Shown: positions 6,433 to 15,066, numbered from the stretch's first letter. The stretch is 33,407 bases of DNA from Mycobacterium sp. ACS1612 (GCF_001667505.1 NZ_LZHZ01000043.1:1-33407); one strand, 5' to 3'. Notes: generated by a model from the letters alone, not told the origin. Made by a program: numbers and translations.

Positions 6433-8208
6433 ATGGCGGAGTTCCTCTCGCGGCGTGACGTCGACTTCCTGCTCTACGAGTGGCTCGACGTCGTCGAACT
6501 GACCAAGCGCGACCACTTCGCCGAGCACTCCCGTGACACCTTCGACGCCGTACTCGACCTTTCGGCCGACATCGCGACGAAATGCTTTGCGCCACACAAC
6601 AAAAAGGGCGACCAGAGCGAACCTATAGTCGGGCCCGACGGCAAGGTCGTGTTGATCGACGAGATCAAGGAGGCGCTGGCCACCTTCAGTGAGGCCGGTC
6701 TGCTGGCCGGGTCGTTCGACGAGGCGGTCGGCGGCATGCAGCTGCCGATGGTGGTCGCGCAGGCGTCCATGGCGTTCTTCCGGGCCGCGAACCCGAGCAC
6801 GACGTCGTATGCCTTCCTGACCGTCGGGAACGCCAACCTGTTGGTGGAGTACGGCACCGGAGAGCAGATCGACACCTGGGTCCGGCCGATGCTCGAGGGC
6901 CGCTACTTCGGCACCATGTGCCTGTCCGAACCCGACGCGGGTTCGTCGCTGGCCGACATCACCACCAAAGCCGTTCCCGCCGCCGACGGCACCTACCGGA
7001 TCACCGGAACCAAGATGTGGATCACCGGCGGCGACCACGAACTGACCGAGAACATCGTGCACCTCGTGCTGGCGAAGGCGCCGGGCGGCGGACCGGGTGT
7101 CAAGGGCATCTCGCTGTTCGTCGTCCCGAAGTTCCTGCCCGACGGCACCCGCAACGACGTCGCGCTGGTCAGCCTGAACCACAAGATGGGCAACCACGCC
7201 ACCACCAACGCGCTGCTGAACTTCGGCGACGGTACGCACCAACCCGCCGAGGAGGCCGGCGCCGTCGGCTATCTGGTCGGCGAGGAGCACAAGGGCCTGG
7301 CGTACATGTTCCACATGATGAACGAAGCGCGGATGGCGGTGGGGTTGCAGGCGATGGCCACCGGCTACGCGGGCTACCTGGCGTCGGTCGAGTACGCCAA
7401 GGAGCGCACCCAGGGCCGTCCGGTCGGCGACAAGGATCCGGCGCGGACGCCGGTGGCGTTGATCGAGCACGCCGACGTCAAACGAATGTTGTTGGCGCAG
7501 AAGTCTTATGTGGAGGGCGCGTTCGCGCTCGGCCTGTATTGCGCGATGCTGGTGGACGAGGGGCGCACCAACGTCGGGGCCGACCGCGACCGCGCCCGAT
7601 TACTGCTCGAGGTGCTGACGCCGATCGCCAAGAGTTGGCCGTCGCAGTGGTGCCTGGAAGCCAACAACCTGGCCATCCAGGTGCACGGCGGCTACGGCTA
7701 CACCAAGGAGTTCGATGTCGAGCAGTGCTACCGCGACAACCGGCTCAACGCGATCCACGAAGGCACGCACGGCATTCACGGTTTGGATTTGTTGGGCCGC
7801 AAGGTGATCATGGCCGACGGCGCGGGTCTGACCCTGCTGGCCGAGCGGATCACCGCCAGCATCGATCGGGCACTGCAGTCCGAAACCACCGCGGCCTACG
7901 CCCAGCAGTTGCGCCAGGCGGTGCAGCGGTTGGTCGACGTCACCGCGACGCTGTGGGCGGCCGGCGACGTCACCATCACGCTCGCGAACTCGACCGCCTA
8001 TCTGGAGGCCGCCGGACATGTGGTGGTGGCGTGGATGTGGCTGGAGCAGTTGATCGCCGCGGGCGATCATCATGGCGACTTCTACGACGGCAAACGCGCT
8101 GCGGCGCAATACTTTTACGCCTACGAGCTACCGAAGACCGGTCCACAGTTCGACCTGCTGGAAAGCCTGGACCGCACCACGGTGGACGCGAAGGCCAGTT
8201 GGTTCTAG
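6433..8208 (+). CDS. Acyl-CoA dehydrogenase, DmdC-like long form
   Basis: A 591-aa FAD enzyme that introduces the alpha,beta double bond in an acyl-CoA, passing electrons to ETF. The length and the extra C-terminal domain (about 475-591) mark the DmdC/FadE5-like group rather than the 380-aa form. Motifs: MCLSEPDAGSSLADITTKA (flavin/substrate contact), GTKMWITGGDHEL, NEARMAVGLQAMATGYAGYL, LAIQVHGGYGYTKEFDVEQ, and RLNAIHEGTHGIHGLDLLG with the likely catalytic base Glu443. The substrate cannot be named; 3-methylmercaptopropionyl-CoA is known for DmdC but other acyl-CoAs are used by relatives. Start ATG 6433, with GAAAGG about 11 nt upstream. Its stop overlaps the viuB stop (shared CTAG). Confidence 0.9.
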   Translation: MAEFLSRRDVDFLLYEWLDVVELTKRDHFAEHSRDTFDAVLDLSADIATKCFAPHNKKGDQSEPIVGPDGKVVLIDEIKEALATFSEAGLLAGSFDEAVGGMQLPMVVAQASMAFFRAANPSTTSYAFLTVGNANLLVEYGTGEQIDTWVRPMLEGRYFGTMCLSEPDAGSSLADITTKAVPAADGTYRITGTKMWITGGDHELTENIVHLVLAKAPGGGPGVKGISLFVVPKFLPDGTRNDVALVSLNHKMGNHATTNALLNFGDGTHQPAEEAGAVGYLVGEEHKGLAYMFHMMNEARMAVGLQAMATGYAGYLASVEYAKERTQGRPVGDKDPARTPVALIEHADVKRMLLAQKSYVEGAFALGLYCAMLVDEGRTNVGADRDRARLLLEVLTPIAKSWPSQWCLEANNLAIQVHGGYGYTKEFDVEQCYRDNRLNAIHEGTHGIHGLDLLGRKVIMADGAGLTLLAERITASIDRALQSETTAAYAQQLRQAVQRLVDVTATLWAAGDVTITLANSTAYLEAAGHVVVAWMWLEQLIAAGDHHGDFYDGKRAAAQYFYAYELPKTGPQFDLLESLDRTTVDAKASWF

Positions 8209-9053
8209 GCGGACGCTTCCGCCGCGGCCAACTCGCGCTTCCACTGCCGGAACGTCTCCTCGGTGCGACCACGCCGCCAGTAGCCGGAGATCGACGCGGC
8301 CCACTTGGCCTCGATGCCGCGTTCCTTGCGGAGGTAGGGCCGCAGGTTGTGCATGACGGCCTGCGCCTCGCCGTGGATGAACACCTGCACCTGCCCCGGC
8401 AGCCAGGCGGCTTCCTTGACCGCGGCGATCAACGGTGCGTTGTCACCCGCGACGTCCTCGGGCACCAGGTCGGCCCGGCCGCCGCGGTAGATCCACCGCA
8501 CCTCGACACCGGACGGTGCCTTCAGCGCGATCTCGTCCTCAGGTCCGGCGACCTCGATGAACACCTGGCCAATCGCGTTGTCGGGCAACGCTTCCAGCGC
8601 GGCGCTGATGGCCGGGACGGCCGCCTCGTCGCCGGCGAACAGGTGCCAGTCGGCGGCGGGGTCGGGCGAGTACGCGCCGTTGGCGTTCGTCACGTAGGCG
8701 GGTTGGCCCGGGGTGGCGGATGCCGCCCACGGCCCGGCCACGCCGTGCTCGCCGTGCACGACGAAGTCGATGGCGATCTCACGGCGCTCGGGGTCGACCC
8801 GTCGCACCGTGTAGGTGCGCACCGTCGGCCGTTGTTCGGCGGGCAGGTCGTTGAAGCTGTCCATCGTCAGCGGGTGCGGCAGCGCGGCGACGTCGACGTT
8901 GTCGTTGACGAACACGATTTTGACGTAGGAGTCGGTGCAGTCGTTGGGGACGAATGTGTCGAAGCCGGCACCGCCGAGGACGACGCGGATCAGGTGCGGG
9001 GTCAACTGTTCGGTGCGCACCACTTCGAACGTGTTCAACGGTCGCCCTGCCAC
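8205..9053 (-). CDS. viuB: Siderophore-interacting protein / ferric-siderophore reductase ViuB
   Basis: A 282-aa FAD-dependent protein of the SIP family, which removes iron from imported ferric siderophores by reduction in the cytosol. It matches the remembered M. tuberculosis ViuB (Rv2895c, 283 aa) from end to end: R79-T-Y-T-V-R84 and VVHGEHGVAGPWA for flavin binding, AGDEAAVPAI, FIHGEAQAVMHNLRPYL, and the C-terminal SGYWRRGRTEETF. I chose GTG at 9053 (protein beginning MAGRPLNTFEVV) because GGAGGA stands 4-5 nt upstream and relatives begin there; an earlier GTG at 9083 would add ten residues. No iron-box was seen upstream. Confidence 0.92.
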   Translation of the reverse strand: MAGRPLNTFEVVRTEQLTPHLIRVVLGGAGFDTFVPNDCTDSYVKIVFVNDNVDVAALPHPLTMDSFNDLPAEQRPTVRTYTVRRVDPERREIAIDFVVHGEHGVAGPWAASATPGQPAYVTNANGAYSPDPAADWHLFAGDEAAVPAISAALEALPDNAIGQVFIEVAGPEDEIALKAPSGVEVRWIYRGGRADLVPEDVAGDNAPLIAAVKEAAWLPGQVQVFIHGEAQAVMHNLRPYLRKERGIEAKWAASISGYWRRGRTEETFRQWKRELAAAEASA

Positions 9054-9116
9054 TGTTCCTCCAGACTCGTTAGCCAACCTCACCGAGGATACGAGTCCGG
9101 CCGAATCAGTGGCGGG

Positions 9117-10166
9117 CTACCTGGCCAGCACGGCCGCCGCGGCCTTGGGCTGCCAGTCGGAGGTCAACAGGGCGCCGAAGTTGTCCTGCTCGTTGTCCCG
9201 GTCGGCGGTTTCGATGTCGCGGATCGAGAAGATGAACGCCGGACCGCTGAACCCCGATTCCGCCGCCTTCCACAACACATCGGTGATCTGCCGAGCCTGC
9301 TCGTCCTGGCTGACGCCGGCAGCCGTCGGCGCACTGGTGGGCGCACCGATCTCGGTCATCCAGATCTTTTTGCCGCCGTCGCCATTGGCGACCATCAACT
9401 GGTGCACGCGTTCCACGTCGGACCACCCGTTGTGGTCGTCGACGCCCAGCCCGTTGGGATACACGTAGGGATGCATCGCCATGGCGTCGAAGGATCCCTT
9501 CGCGCCGAGTTCGTACATCGCCTTGACGAAGGTCGGCGGATCGTCGGGCGCCCATGCGCGGCTCAGACCCGCGGCGATCACCGTGCTGTTCGGTTGAGAT
9601 GCCTTGATCGCCGGATAGGCGGTCTTGAGCAGTTCGGTGTAGCGGGCCGCGCGGTCGGGCACCTGCCCGAAGAACAGCGGCACGTTCGGCTCGTTCCAGA
9701 TCTCCCAGTTCGAGATCCGGTCCCGGTAGCGCTGCACCACCTTCTCGGTGAACGCGGCGAACGTGTTGGGATCGACGGGCGGCGCGCTGAAGTAACTTCC
9801 CGGCGCCCGGGCCCAATCGGGGGTGTAGGCGATCAACCCGAGCACGTTCAGCCCGCGCTGCCGCGCGCCGTTGACCCAGTGATCGACATAGCCCCAGTTG
9901 TAGGCGCCGGGCATCGGTTCGACGAGATGCCAGTCGATGAGCACCCGCAGCCAGGTGGCGCTGGTCTTGGCGACGGCGTCGAGTTCGCGGTCGGCATCGG
10001 CGGTGCTCATGTAGGTCATCGGTGCGCCGACGCCGAACCCGTACCCGTCCGCAGGCGGGGTGACCGCCCCGGCGGTCATTGCCCGCTGTCCGACGACCGT
10101 CATCGCGGCAACGAGCAGGACGACGGTGGCTATGCGGGCAACGATCCTGCTCGTCGCGCTGTGCAT
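9117..10166 (-). CDS. Exported glycoside hydrolase, clan GH-A (cellulase-like)
   Basis: A 349-aa secreted or membrane-anchored sugar hydrolase. Residues about 8-27 are a signal peptide or signal anchor. The rest is a TIM barrel with clan GH-A hallmarks: WLRVLIDWHLVEP, the acid/base Glu159 in WEIWNEPN, DAMAMHPYVYP with His232, and the nucleophile Glu272 in IWMTEIGAP. It resembles GH5/GH39-like proteins; the polysaccharide is not predictable, and a host envelope glycan is as likely as cellulose. It lies between dprA (9 nt upstream) and viuB (63 nt downstream), a place where M. tuberculosis has no gene as I remember it. Start ATG 10166; no good ribosome binding site. Confidence 0.8.
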   Translation of the reverse strand: MHSATSRIVARIATVVLLVAAMTVVGQRAMTAGAVTPPADGYGFGVGAPMTYMSTADADRELDAVAKTSATWLRVLIDWHLVEPMPGAYNWGYVDHWVNGARQRGLNVLGLIAYTPDWARAPGSYFSAPPVDPNTFAAFTEKVVQRYRDRISNWEIWNEPNVPLFFGQVPDRAARYTELLKTAYPAIKASQPNSTVIAAGLSRAWAPDDPPTFVKAMYELGAKGSFDAMAMHPYVYPNGLGVDDHNGWSDVERVHQLMVANGDGGKKIWMTEIGAPTSAPTAAGVSQDEQARQITDVLWKAAESGFSGPAFIFSIRDIETADRDNEQDNFGALLTSDWQPKAAAAVLAR

Positions 10167-10175
10167 GGAGTCAAC

Positions 10176-11300
10176 TTACCGGAGAGCCCGTTTCCACCGT
10201 CCACCTTGGCTGACGACCAGACCTGAGATCTCCAGCATCGAAAGCGGGCCCAGCAACTGCGTCGGTGGCAAACCCGATGCGACGGATAGTTGCTCGACGG
10301 TGCGCGCGCCGCGGGCCGGAAACGCGTCGTAGACCCGTAGTTCGTTGGGCGCCAGCCCATCCAGACGCGACGTCGGCCGCTGCGGGTCGGCGGCCAATTC
10401 ACCCACGCGGCCGACCAGTTCCAGCACCTCGTCGGCGCGGGTGACCAAAGTGGCGCCGCCGCGCAACAGCACGTGGCATCCGACGGACGTCGACGACGTG
10501 ATCGGCCCCGGCACCGCGCACACGCCGCGGCCCAGCGCCTTCGCCCACGCCGCGGTGTTGGCCGCGCCGCTGCGCGCCCCGGCCTCGACCACCACCGTCG
10601 CCCCCGACAACGCGGCGACAAGCCGGTTGCGGGTCAAGAACCTGTGCCGCTGCGGGCGCAGGCCCGGCGGATACTCCGTGACCAGCAGGCCCTCCCGGCT
10701 GATCCGCCGCAGCAGGTCCGCGTGGCCCGCCGGGTAGGGCACGTCGATGCCACCGGCCAACACCGCGACGGTGAACCCGTCGGCGGCCAGCGCGGCGCGG
10801 TGGGCCGACCCGTCGATGCCGTATGCGCCGCCGGACACCACCACCACATCGCGCTCTGCGAGACCTGCCGCCAACTCCCCGGCGACATGCTCGCCGTACG
10901 CACTGGACGCACGGGTGCCGACGATGCCGGCGGCGCGCTCGGCCACAGTGTCCAGACTCGCGGGACCCAGCACCCACAACGCCAGCGGGGCGCGGCCTTC
11001 CGGCCGCTTCGTCGTATCGACGCCGTTGAACGCCGTGAACGCCAGCAGCGGCCATTCGTCGTCTTCCTCGGTGATCAGCCGACCACCCAAGCGGTCCAGT
11101 GCCTCGAGATCTCCTGCAGCACAATTGATCTCATGGCGCGCCTCGGTCAACCGCAACAGTTCGTCACCCACGGCCCGCCGCTTCACCCGCTCGGCGGCCT
11201 CGACCAGCCCGACGCCGGCCACCAACGCCGCGAGTTGCGGGCACGGCGGTTCGACCACCCTGGACAGATACGCCACAGCACCCAGCCTCGGATCGGTCAT
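10176..11300 (-). CDS. dprA: DNA-processing protein DprA (Smf)
   Basis: A 374-aa protein that binds single-stranded DNA and loads RecA, best known in natural transformation. The Rossmann-like DprA core shows GIVGTR (126-130), VSGGAYGIDGSAHRAAL (about 155-171), VLAGGIDVPYPAGH, LTRNRLVAALS, VEAGARSGAANTA and AVPGPI. The last 65 residues form the winged-helix domain (LAPNELRVYDAFPARGARTV... PTQLLGPLSMLEISGLV). The frame is open 30 codons further upstream, but the ATG at 11300 is chosen because it overlaps the stop of the yifB/comM gene as ATGA and gives the usual N-terminus. It is positional counterpart of Rv2896c. Confidence 0.93.
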   Translation of the reverse strand: MTDPRLGAVAYLSRVVEPPCPQLAALVAGVGLVEAAERVKRRAVGDELLRLTEARHEINCAAGDLEALDRLGGRLITEEDDEWPLLAFTAFNGVDTTKRPEGRAPLALWVLGPASLDTVAERAAGIVGTRASSAYGEHVAGELAAGLAERDVVVVSGGAYGIDGSAHRAALAADGFTVAVLAGGIDVPYPAGHADLLRRISREGLLVTEYPPGLRPQRHRFLTRNRLVAALSGATVVVEAGARSGAANTAAWAKALGRGVCAVPGPITSSTSVGCHVLLRGGATLVTRADEVLELVGRVGELAADPQRPTSRLDGLAPNELRVYDAFPARGARTVEQLSVASGLPPTQLLGPLSMLEISGLVVSQGGRWKRALR

Positions 11301-12808
11301 CGCATCCCTCCACCTCGTCGGAAACTCAGCGCCGTGCTGACCTGATCGGGCCCCGGTGACGTCAGCCCATCCAGATCGGCAAGTGTCCACGCGACTCTCA
11401 GCGTCCTGTCCGCGCCACGGATGCTCAGCGAGCCGCGATCGAGTGCAATCTGCAGCGGTTTCATCGCATTTGATCCGAGCCGAAAATTCCTTCGCAGCAG
11501 TGCACCACTGACTTCCGCGTTGGTGCGAATCCCATACGGCCGCCAGCGTTCTGCGGCAACCGCGCGCGCGGCCGCGACTCGCTGGCGGACCACTGTCGTC
11601 GACTCACCGTCCCCGGCGGCGAACGCTCCCGCCCGCGCCATGTGCATCTCGACGCGCAGGTCCACCCGATCCAGCATCGGCCCGGACAGCTTGCCCAAAT
11701 ACCGGCGCTTCACCGTCGACGGGCACACGCAGTCCTTCGGATCCGCCGGCGCGCACGGACACGGGTTGGCGGCCAGCACCAGCTGGAAACGCGCCGGATA
11801 GCACGCGACACCGTCCCGGCGGGCGAGCCGAACTTCGCCTTCCTCCAATGGAGTTCGCAGCGCCTCCATCGCACTGACCCCGATCTCGGCGCACTCGTCG
11901 AGAAACAGGACGCCCCGATGCGCGCGGCTGACCGCGCCTGGCCGCGCCAGCCCTGACCCGCCGCCGACGAGCGCGGCGACGCTCGACGTGTGGTGCGGCG
12001 CGACGAACGGCGCCTGGGTGATCAGCGGCGTACTTCCTGCCAGCACCCCCGCCACCGAGTGGATGGCCGTCACCTCCAGCGACTCGGCTTCCGACAGCGG
12101 TGGCAGCAGACCCGGAAGGCGTTGCGCCAACATCGTTTTCCCCACCCCTGGTGGGCCGGTCATCATCAGGTGATGAGCACCGGCCGCGGCCACCTCGACG
12201 GCGTACCTGGCGTGCGTCTGACCCACCACATCGGCCAGGTCGACGGCGGGTTCCGGGGCCGGGGCCACCGCATCGATCCGGCCCTCGAGAACGGTGGCAC
12301 CGCGTAACCAGTTGTACAGCTGCTTCAGCGTGCGCACACCCCACACGTCGACACCGTCAATCAGACTGGCCTCGGCGAGATTGGCGACCGGGACGACCAC
12401 CGCGGGCCAGCCCTCCCGCTTGGCCGCCAGCACCGCAGGCAGCACACCGTTGATCGGCCGCACCCGGCCATCGAGCGCCAATTCGCCAAGCAGCACTGTC
12501 TTTTCGAGCCGTTCCCACGACTTCTTGCCGTTGGCCGACAACACCGCGCACGCGAGCGCCAGGTCGTAGACCGAACCCATTTTCGGGAGCGTCGCAGGCG
12601 AGAGCGCCAGCGTCAGCCGCGTCTTCGGCCATTCGTGCTCACAGTTGGTGATCGCGGCACGCACCCGGTCCCGCGACTCCTGCAACGCGGCGTCGGCCAG
12701 ACCGACGAGATGCACCCCGGGCAGCCCGGAGCTGATGTCCGCTTCGATCTCGACGATCTGGCCGGAGAGGCCACGCATTGCCACCGAGTAGGCCCGCCCG
12801 AGTGCCAT
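11297..12808 (-). CDS. YifB/ComM-family AAA+ Mg-chelatase-like ATPase
   Basis: A 503-aa ATPase. An N-terminal Lon-protease-like (ChlI) domain (about 20-145; SSGLPGVHLVGLADAALQESRDRV) precedes the AAA+ domain with Walker A GPPGVGKT (218-225) and Walker B LFLDE (301-305). A Cys cluster (Cys350, 352, 360, 362) and the LSGPMLDRVDL sensor region follow, then the C-terminal helical domain. In Vibrio the homologue ComM is a hexameric branch-migration helicase needed to integrate transforming DNA; the coupling with dprA here fits a DNA-uptake/recombination role. The name 'magnesium chelatase' is only homology. Stop TGA overlaps the dprA ATG. Start ATG at 12808. Confidence 0.92.
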   Translation of the reverse strand: MALGRAYSVAMRGLSGQIVEIEADISSGLPGVHLVGLADAALQESRDRVRAAITNCEHEWPKTRLTLALSPATLPKMGSVYDLALACAVLSANGKKSWERLEKTVLLGELALDGRVRPINGVLPAVLAAKREGWPAVVVPVANLAEASLIDGVDVWGVRTLKQLYNWLRGATVLEGRIDAVAPAPEPAVDLADVVGQTHARYAVEVAAAGAHHLMMTGPPGVGKTMLAQRLPGLLPPLSEAESLEVTAIHSVAGVLAGSTPLITQAPFVAPHHTSSVAALVGGGSGLARPGAVSRAHRGVLFLDECAEIGVSAMEALRTPLEEGEVRLARRDGVACYPARFQLVLAANPCPCAPADPKDCVCPSTVKRRYLGKLSGPMLDRVDLRVEMHMARAGAFAAGDGESTTVVRQRVAAARAVAAERWRPYGIRTNAEVSGALLRRNFRLGSNAMKPLQIALDRGSLSIRGADRTLRVAWTLADLDGLTSPGPDQVSTALSFRRGGGMR

Positions 12809-12930
12809 CAGCCCATTCCCGTGCGCGTGTCGGTGCGTGTCGACGGATCTGGTTCCCGATCGCTGTCCATGGCCTCAGGCTCGGCGGGGCCACCGACAAT
12901 TTCGGGGCGGGGCGGCTGCTCGGATGGTGG

Positions 12931-13131
12931 TTATCCACAGCTGCCAAGCGGAGCCGACGTCGAAGCCGTCACTATCGGGCCATCGGTGCCTGGCGCCACG
13001 ACATTCCGTGCGAGATAACCGAATCCACGGCTCTGATAGACCGGTCCGGCCTTGACGAACGACAACCCGGCCAATTGTCCGTCCTGCAGCGCTTGCGCCT
13101 TTGCGTCGAGCGCCTCATGGCCGACGGACAC
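12931..13131 (-). CDS. Doubtful small protein between yraN and yifB (66 aa)
   Basis: This 364-nt gap (12809-13172) has no recognised gene. The only frame with protein-like composition starts at GTG 13131 (protein MSVGHEALDAKAQALQDGQ ... LARNVVAPGTDGP) and ends at TAA 12931. In the same frame the open sequence resumes after that TAA as a Pro/acid-rich stretch and stops at TGA 12810-12808, which overlaps the ATG of the ATPase gene. Third-position GC is only about 70%, lower than real neighbours. It could be a decayed gene with a nonsense codon, a short real gene, or chance. I do not recognise the family. Confidence 0.3.
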   Translation of the reverse strand: MSVGHEALDAKAQALQDGQLAGLSFVKAGPVYQSRGFGYLARNVVAPGTDGPIVTASTSAPLGSCG

Positions 13132-13172
13132 GCCCTCATCGTCGGTCCACCGGACGTCCGGCGAGACCGCAA

Positions 13173-13541
13173 TCAGCCCACCGCCTGCAGGTGCGTGATC
13201 TCCGGGGTCCTGGTCCGGCCGATGCGCACACCGATCACGTCGATGCGCACCGCGGCCCAGCTCCGGTCCTGGGCCGCAAGCCACAGCCCGGCGAGGCGCC
13301 GCAGCCTGCGCAGCTTCGTCGGCGTCACGGCTTCGGACACGCCGCCGAACTGGTCGCTGGTGCGCGTCTTGACCTCGACGAACACCACGGTGCGCGCGGC
13401 GTCGTCCGCCGCGATGACATCCAGCTCCCCATATCGGCACCGCCAGTTGCGGCACAGCACGCGCAGCCCCAGTGCGGTCAGATGGTCGACGGCCAATTGT
13501 TCGCCGAGTGCGCCGAGTTCGGCGCGGGTCAACGTCGTCAT
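13173..13541 (-). CDS. YraN family protein (UPF0102), endonuclease-like
   Basis: A 122-aa protein with the restriction-endonuclease-like fold of the YraN/UPF0102 family. The core motifs are GALGEQLAVDHL, GLRVLCRNWRCRYGELDVIAAD (E-x-D of the nuclease-like site) and VVFVEVKTRTSDQFGG (E-x-K). These are the residues that would hold a metal in PD-(D/E)XK nucleases; function in the cell is not established. It ends HLQAVG, close to the remembered C-terminus of M. tuberculosis Rv2898c (HLQGIG), so it is complete. Start ATG 13541, with AAGGTGG about 6 nt upstream. It leads the yraN-yifB-dprA minus-strand cluster. Confidence 0.9.
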   Translation of the reverse strand: MTTLTRAELGALGEQLAVDHLTALGLRVLCRNWRCRYGELDVIAADDAARTVVFVEVKTRTSDQFGGVSEAVTPTKLRRLRRLAGLWLAAQDRSWAAVRIDVIGVRIGRTRTPEITHLQAVG

Positions 13542-13622
13542 GTCGCCACCTTCTGGGCCGGCACCGACAACGGCTGACGCTCATCCCCCGACGCAAACTC
13601 ATCCACAATTGCGCGGCGCGCC

Positions 13623-13649
13623 GTTTCGACGGCGTAAAAAACGGGGTAT
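13623..13649 (+). promoter_or_regulatory. SigF-like promoter of the DUF1206 gene
   Basis: GTTT (13623-13626) and GGGTAT (13644-13649) are 17 bp apart, matching the mycobacterial SigF pattern GGTTTC-N15-17-GGGTAT (left element here CGTTTC). Transcription would start at about 13656, only a few bases before the ATG at 13660, giving a leaderless or nearly leaderless mRNA. Confidence 0.45.
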
Positions 13650-13659
13650 ACGGGGCGCC

Positions 13660-14478
13660 ATGGTCGACAACTCAGCGCACGGCGCGGTCCACAGGGCAAC
13701 TGACAGCGACGCCTTCGAGTACGCGGCCCGCGCCGGATTCGCCGTCAGCGGAGTGCTGCACCTCATCGTCGCGTTCATCATCGCCCAGATTGCGTTCGGC
13801 TCTGGCGGCAACGCCGACCAGTCCGGTGCACTGGCCACCCTGGCCGGCCACACCGGTGGCGCGGTGATTCTCTGGTGCGCCGCGGTGGGGCTGTTGGCGC
13901 TCGGCTTGTGGCGCGTCGCCGAGTCGATCGTCGGCGCCAAACCCGGCGAGGGCGCCGGTCCGTACCAGGACGACATCCCGGCCTGGAAGCGCGCGAAGCC
14001 CCTCGGTCTTGCCGCGGTGAACTTCGCAATCGCGTTCTCCGCGGCGCGTTTTGCGATGGGCCGCGGCCAGCAGAGCAGTCAGCAGAATGCCGGGTTGAGC
14101 GCGCAGATGATGCAATCCGGTTGGGGCAAAGCGGTTCTCATCGCCGTCGCGGTGGGGTTGATCGTCGTCGGCGGGTATCACGTCTACAAAGGGGCGGCCA
14201 AGAAGTTCTTCAAAGATCTCCGCGTATACGGCGGGACCGCGGTCACCGCCGTCGGCGTCACCGGTTACATCGCCAAGGGCATCGTGCTGGCGGGCGCGGG
14301 CGTTCTGGTCATCGTGGCCACCCTGCAGGCCGACCCGTCGAAGGCCACGGGCTTAGACGCGGCGGTCAAGACCTTGGGCCACGCCCCGTTCGGGAAGGTG
14401 CTGTTGATCGTCGCCGCCCTCGGCATCGCCGCCTTCGGCGCCTACAGCTTCGTGCGCAGCCGCTACGGCCGGATGTGA
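13660..14478 (+). CDS. DUF1206 integral membrane protein
   Basis: A 272-aa membrane protein made of three similar units, each with two membrane helices: about residues 25-45 and 65-85, 115-133 and 150-170, 190-215 and 240-260. Each unit starts near an AR/ARFA or YIAKG-type turn (EYAARAGFAVSGVLHL, NFAIAFSAARFAMG, YIAKGIVLAGAGVLV). This is the DUF1206 pattern common in actinobacteria; the function is unknown and a stress/envelope role is only inferred from the SigF-like promoter. The start is the ATG at 13660, although the frame is open far upstream. Confidence 0.85.
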   Translation: MVDNSAHGAVHRATDSDAFEYAARAGFAVSGVLHLIVAFIIAQIAFGSGGNADQSGALATLAGHTGGAVILWCAAVGLLALGLWRVAESIVGAKPGEGAGPYQDDIPAWKRAKPLGLAAVNFAIAFSAARFAMGRGQQSSQQNAGLSAQMMQSGWGKAVLIAVAVGLIVVGGYHVYKGAAKKFFKDLRVYGGTAVTAVGVTGYIAKGIVLAGAGVLVIVATLQADPSKATGLDAAVKTLGHAPFGKVLLIVAALGIAAFGAYSFVRSRYGRM

Positions 14479-14482
14479 GTTG

Positions 14483-14881
14483 CTACATCGGCGCAGCCGA
14501 TTGGGACAACGCCTGATACAGCGCAGCGATCTGCATCGGCTGAATCGCCGCGCCGCAGCCACGCTGCATATCGATCAGCGGCGCGGCAATCCCACGCAGC
14601 TCCTGGAACTCCTGTGGATGTGCGACGAAGTAATCCCGCACTGACTGCTCGGCGCCCGCTCCCTGCATGCCCGCCGCCGTCAGCACATTGTTGGCGTCCG
14701 GGTGGACATCGAGCCACCCGCCCGCGGTGTTGAGCACCCCGGAGGCGACATGGGCGAACCCGCTCGCAGTGCAATCGGGCTGTGCGCCTGCGGTCGGGAT
14801 ACCGACCGTCGCGGCCGCGAGCGCGCATGTGGTGAATGCGCCGAACAGGCCGCGGCGCACGGCAGTAGCTGACAACCTCAT
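14483..14881 (-). CDS. Haemophore-like secreted haem-binding protein (MHB type)
   Basis: A 132-aa exported protein. A signal peptide with hydrophobic core 12-30 ends A31-G32-A33, leaving a mature protein of about 99 residues. Two cysteines, Cys37 and Cys109, probably form a disulfide. The helical body has the motif DYFVAHPQEFQELRGIAAP followed by LIDMQRGC, characteristic of the mycobacterial haemophore-related family (PF16525, including Rv0203). Haem binding is known for a few members only, so binding here is inferred. The start at 14881 gives a normal signal peptide; TAACAC seven bases ahead could be a leaderless -10. It is divergent from the ferric-type ABC operon. Confidence 0.75.
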   Translation of the reverse strand: MRLSATAVRRGLFGAFTTCALAAATVGIPTAGAQPDCTASGFAHVASGVLNTAGGWLDVHPDANNVLTAAGMQGAGAEQSVRDYFVAHPQEFQELRGIAAPLIDMQRGCGAAIQPMQIAALYQALSQSAAPM

Positions 14882-15066
14882 GGGGAAAGTGTTACCCCCG
14901 GCGCGGCGTGACCACGCCTGCTCAGGCGAACCGTAAGAATTCCTCGCGGTCCGCTGTGAGGCATTTTCGGCCCCGACGAGCAACAGCTGTGCGGCACCCC
15001 TCCTCCGCACCGGACGGCATCGGCAAAACCTGACACCACAGCGTCGGATCGGATGTCGATGCAGGG

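Noticed and set aside
9054..9083. Longer viuB start (GTG 9083)
   Set aside because: The GTG at 9053 has GGAGGA just upstream and gives the MAGRPL start remembered for M. tuberculosis ViuB.
6918..10226. Plus-strand frame of about 1100 codons
   Set aside because: Arg/Gly/His-rich shadow running across acyl-CoA dehydrogenase, viuB and the glycoside hydrolase; the real genes have clear motifs.
12931..12939. TTATCCACA, a perfect DnaA-box-like sequence
   Set aside because: It is single, with no cluster of further boxes or AT-rich stretch; it also forms the TAA stop of the small doubtful frame. Not an origin.
12778..13659. Upstream extension of the DUF1206 frame
   Set aside because: Runs antisense to yraN and has shadow composition; the SigF-like promoter and ATG at 13660 fit the real start.
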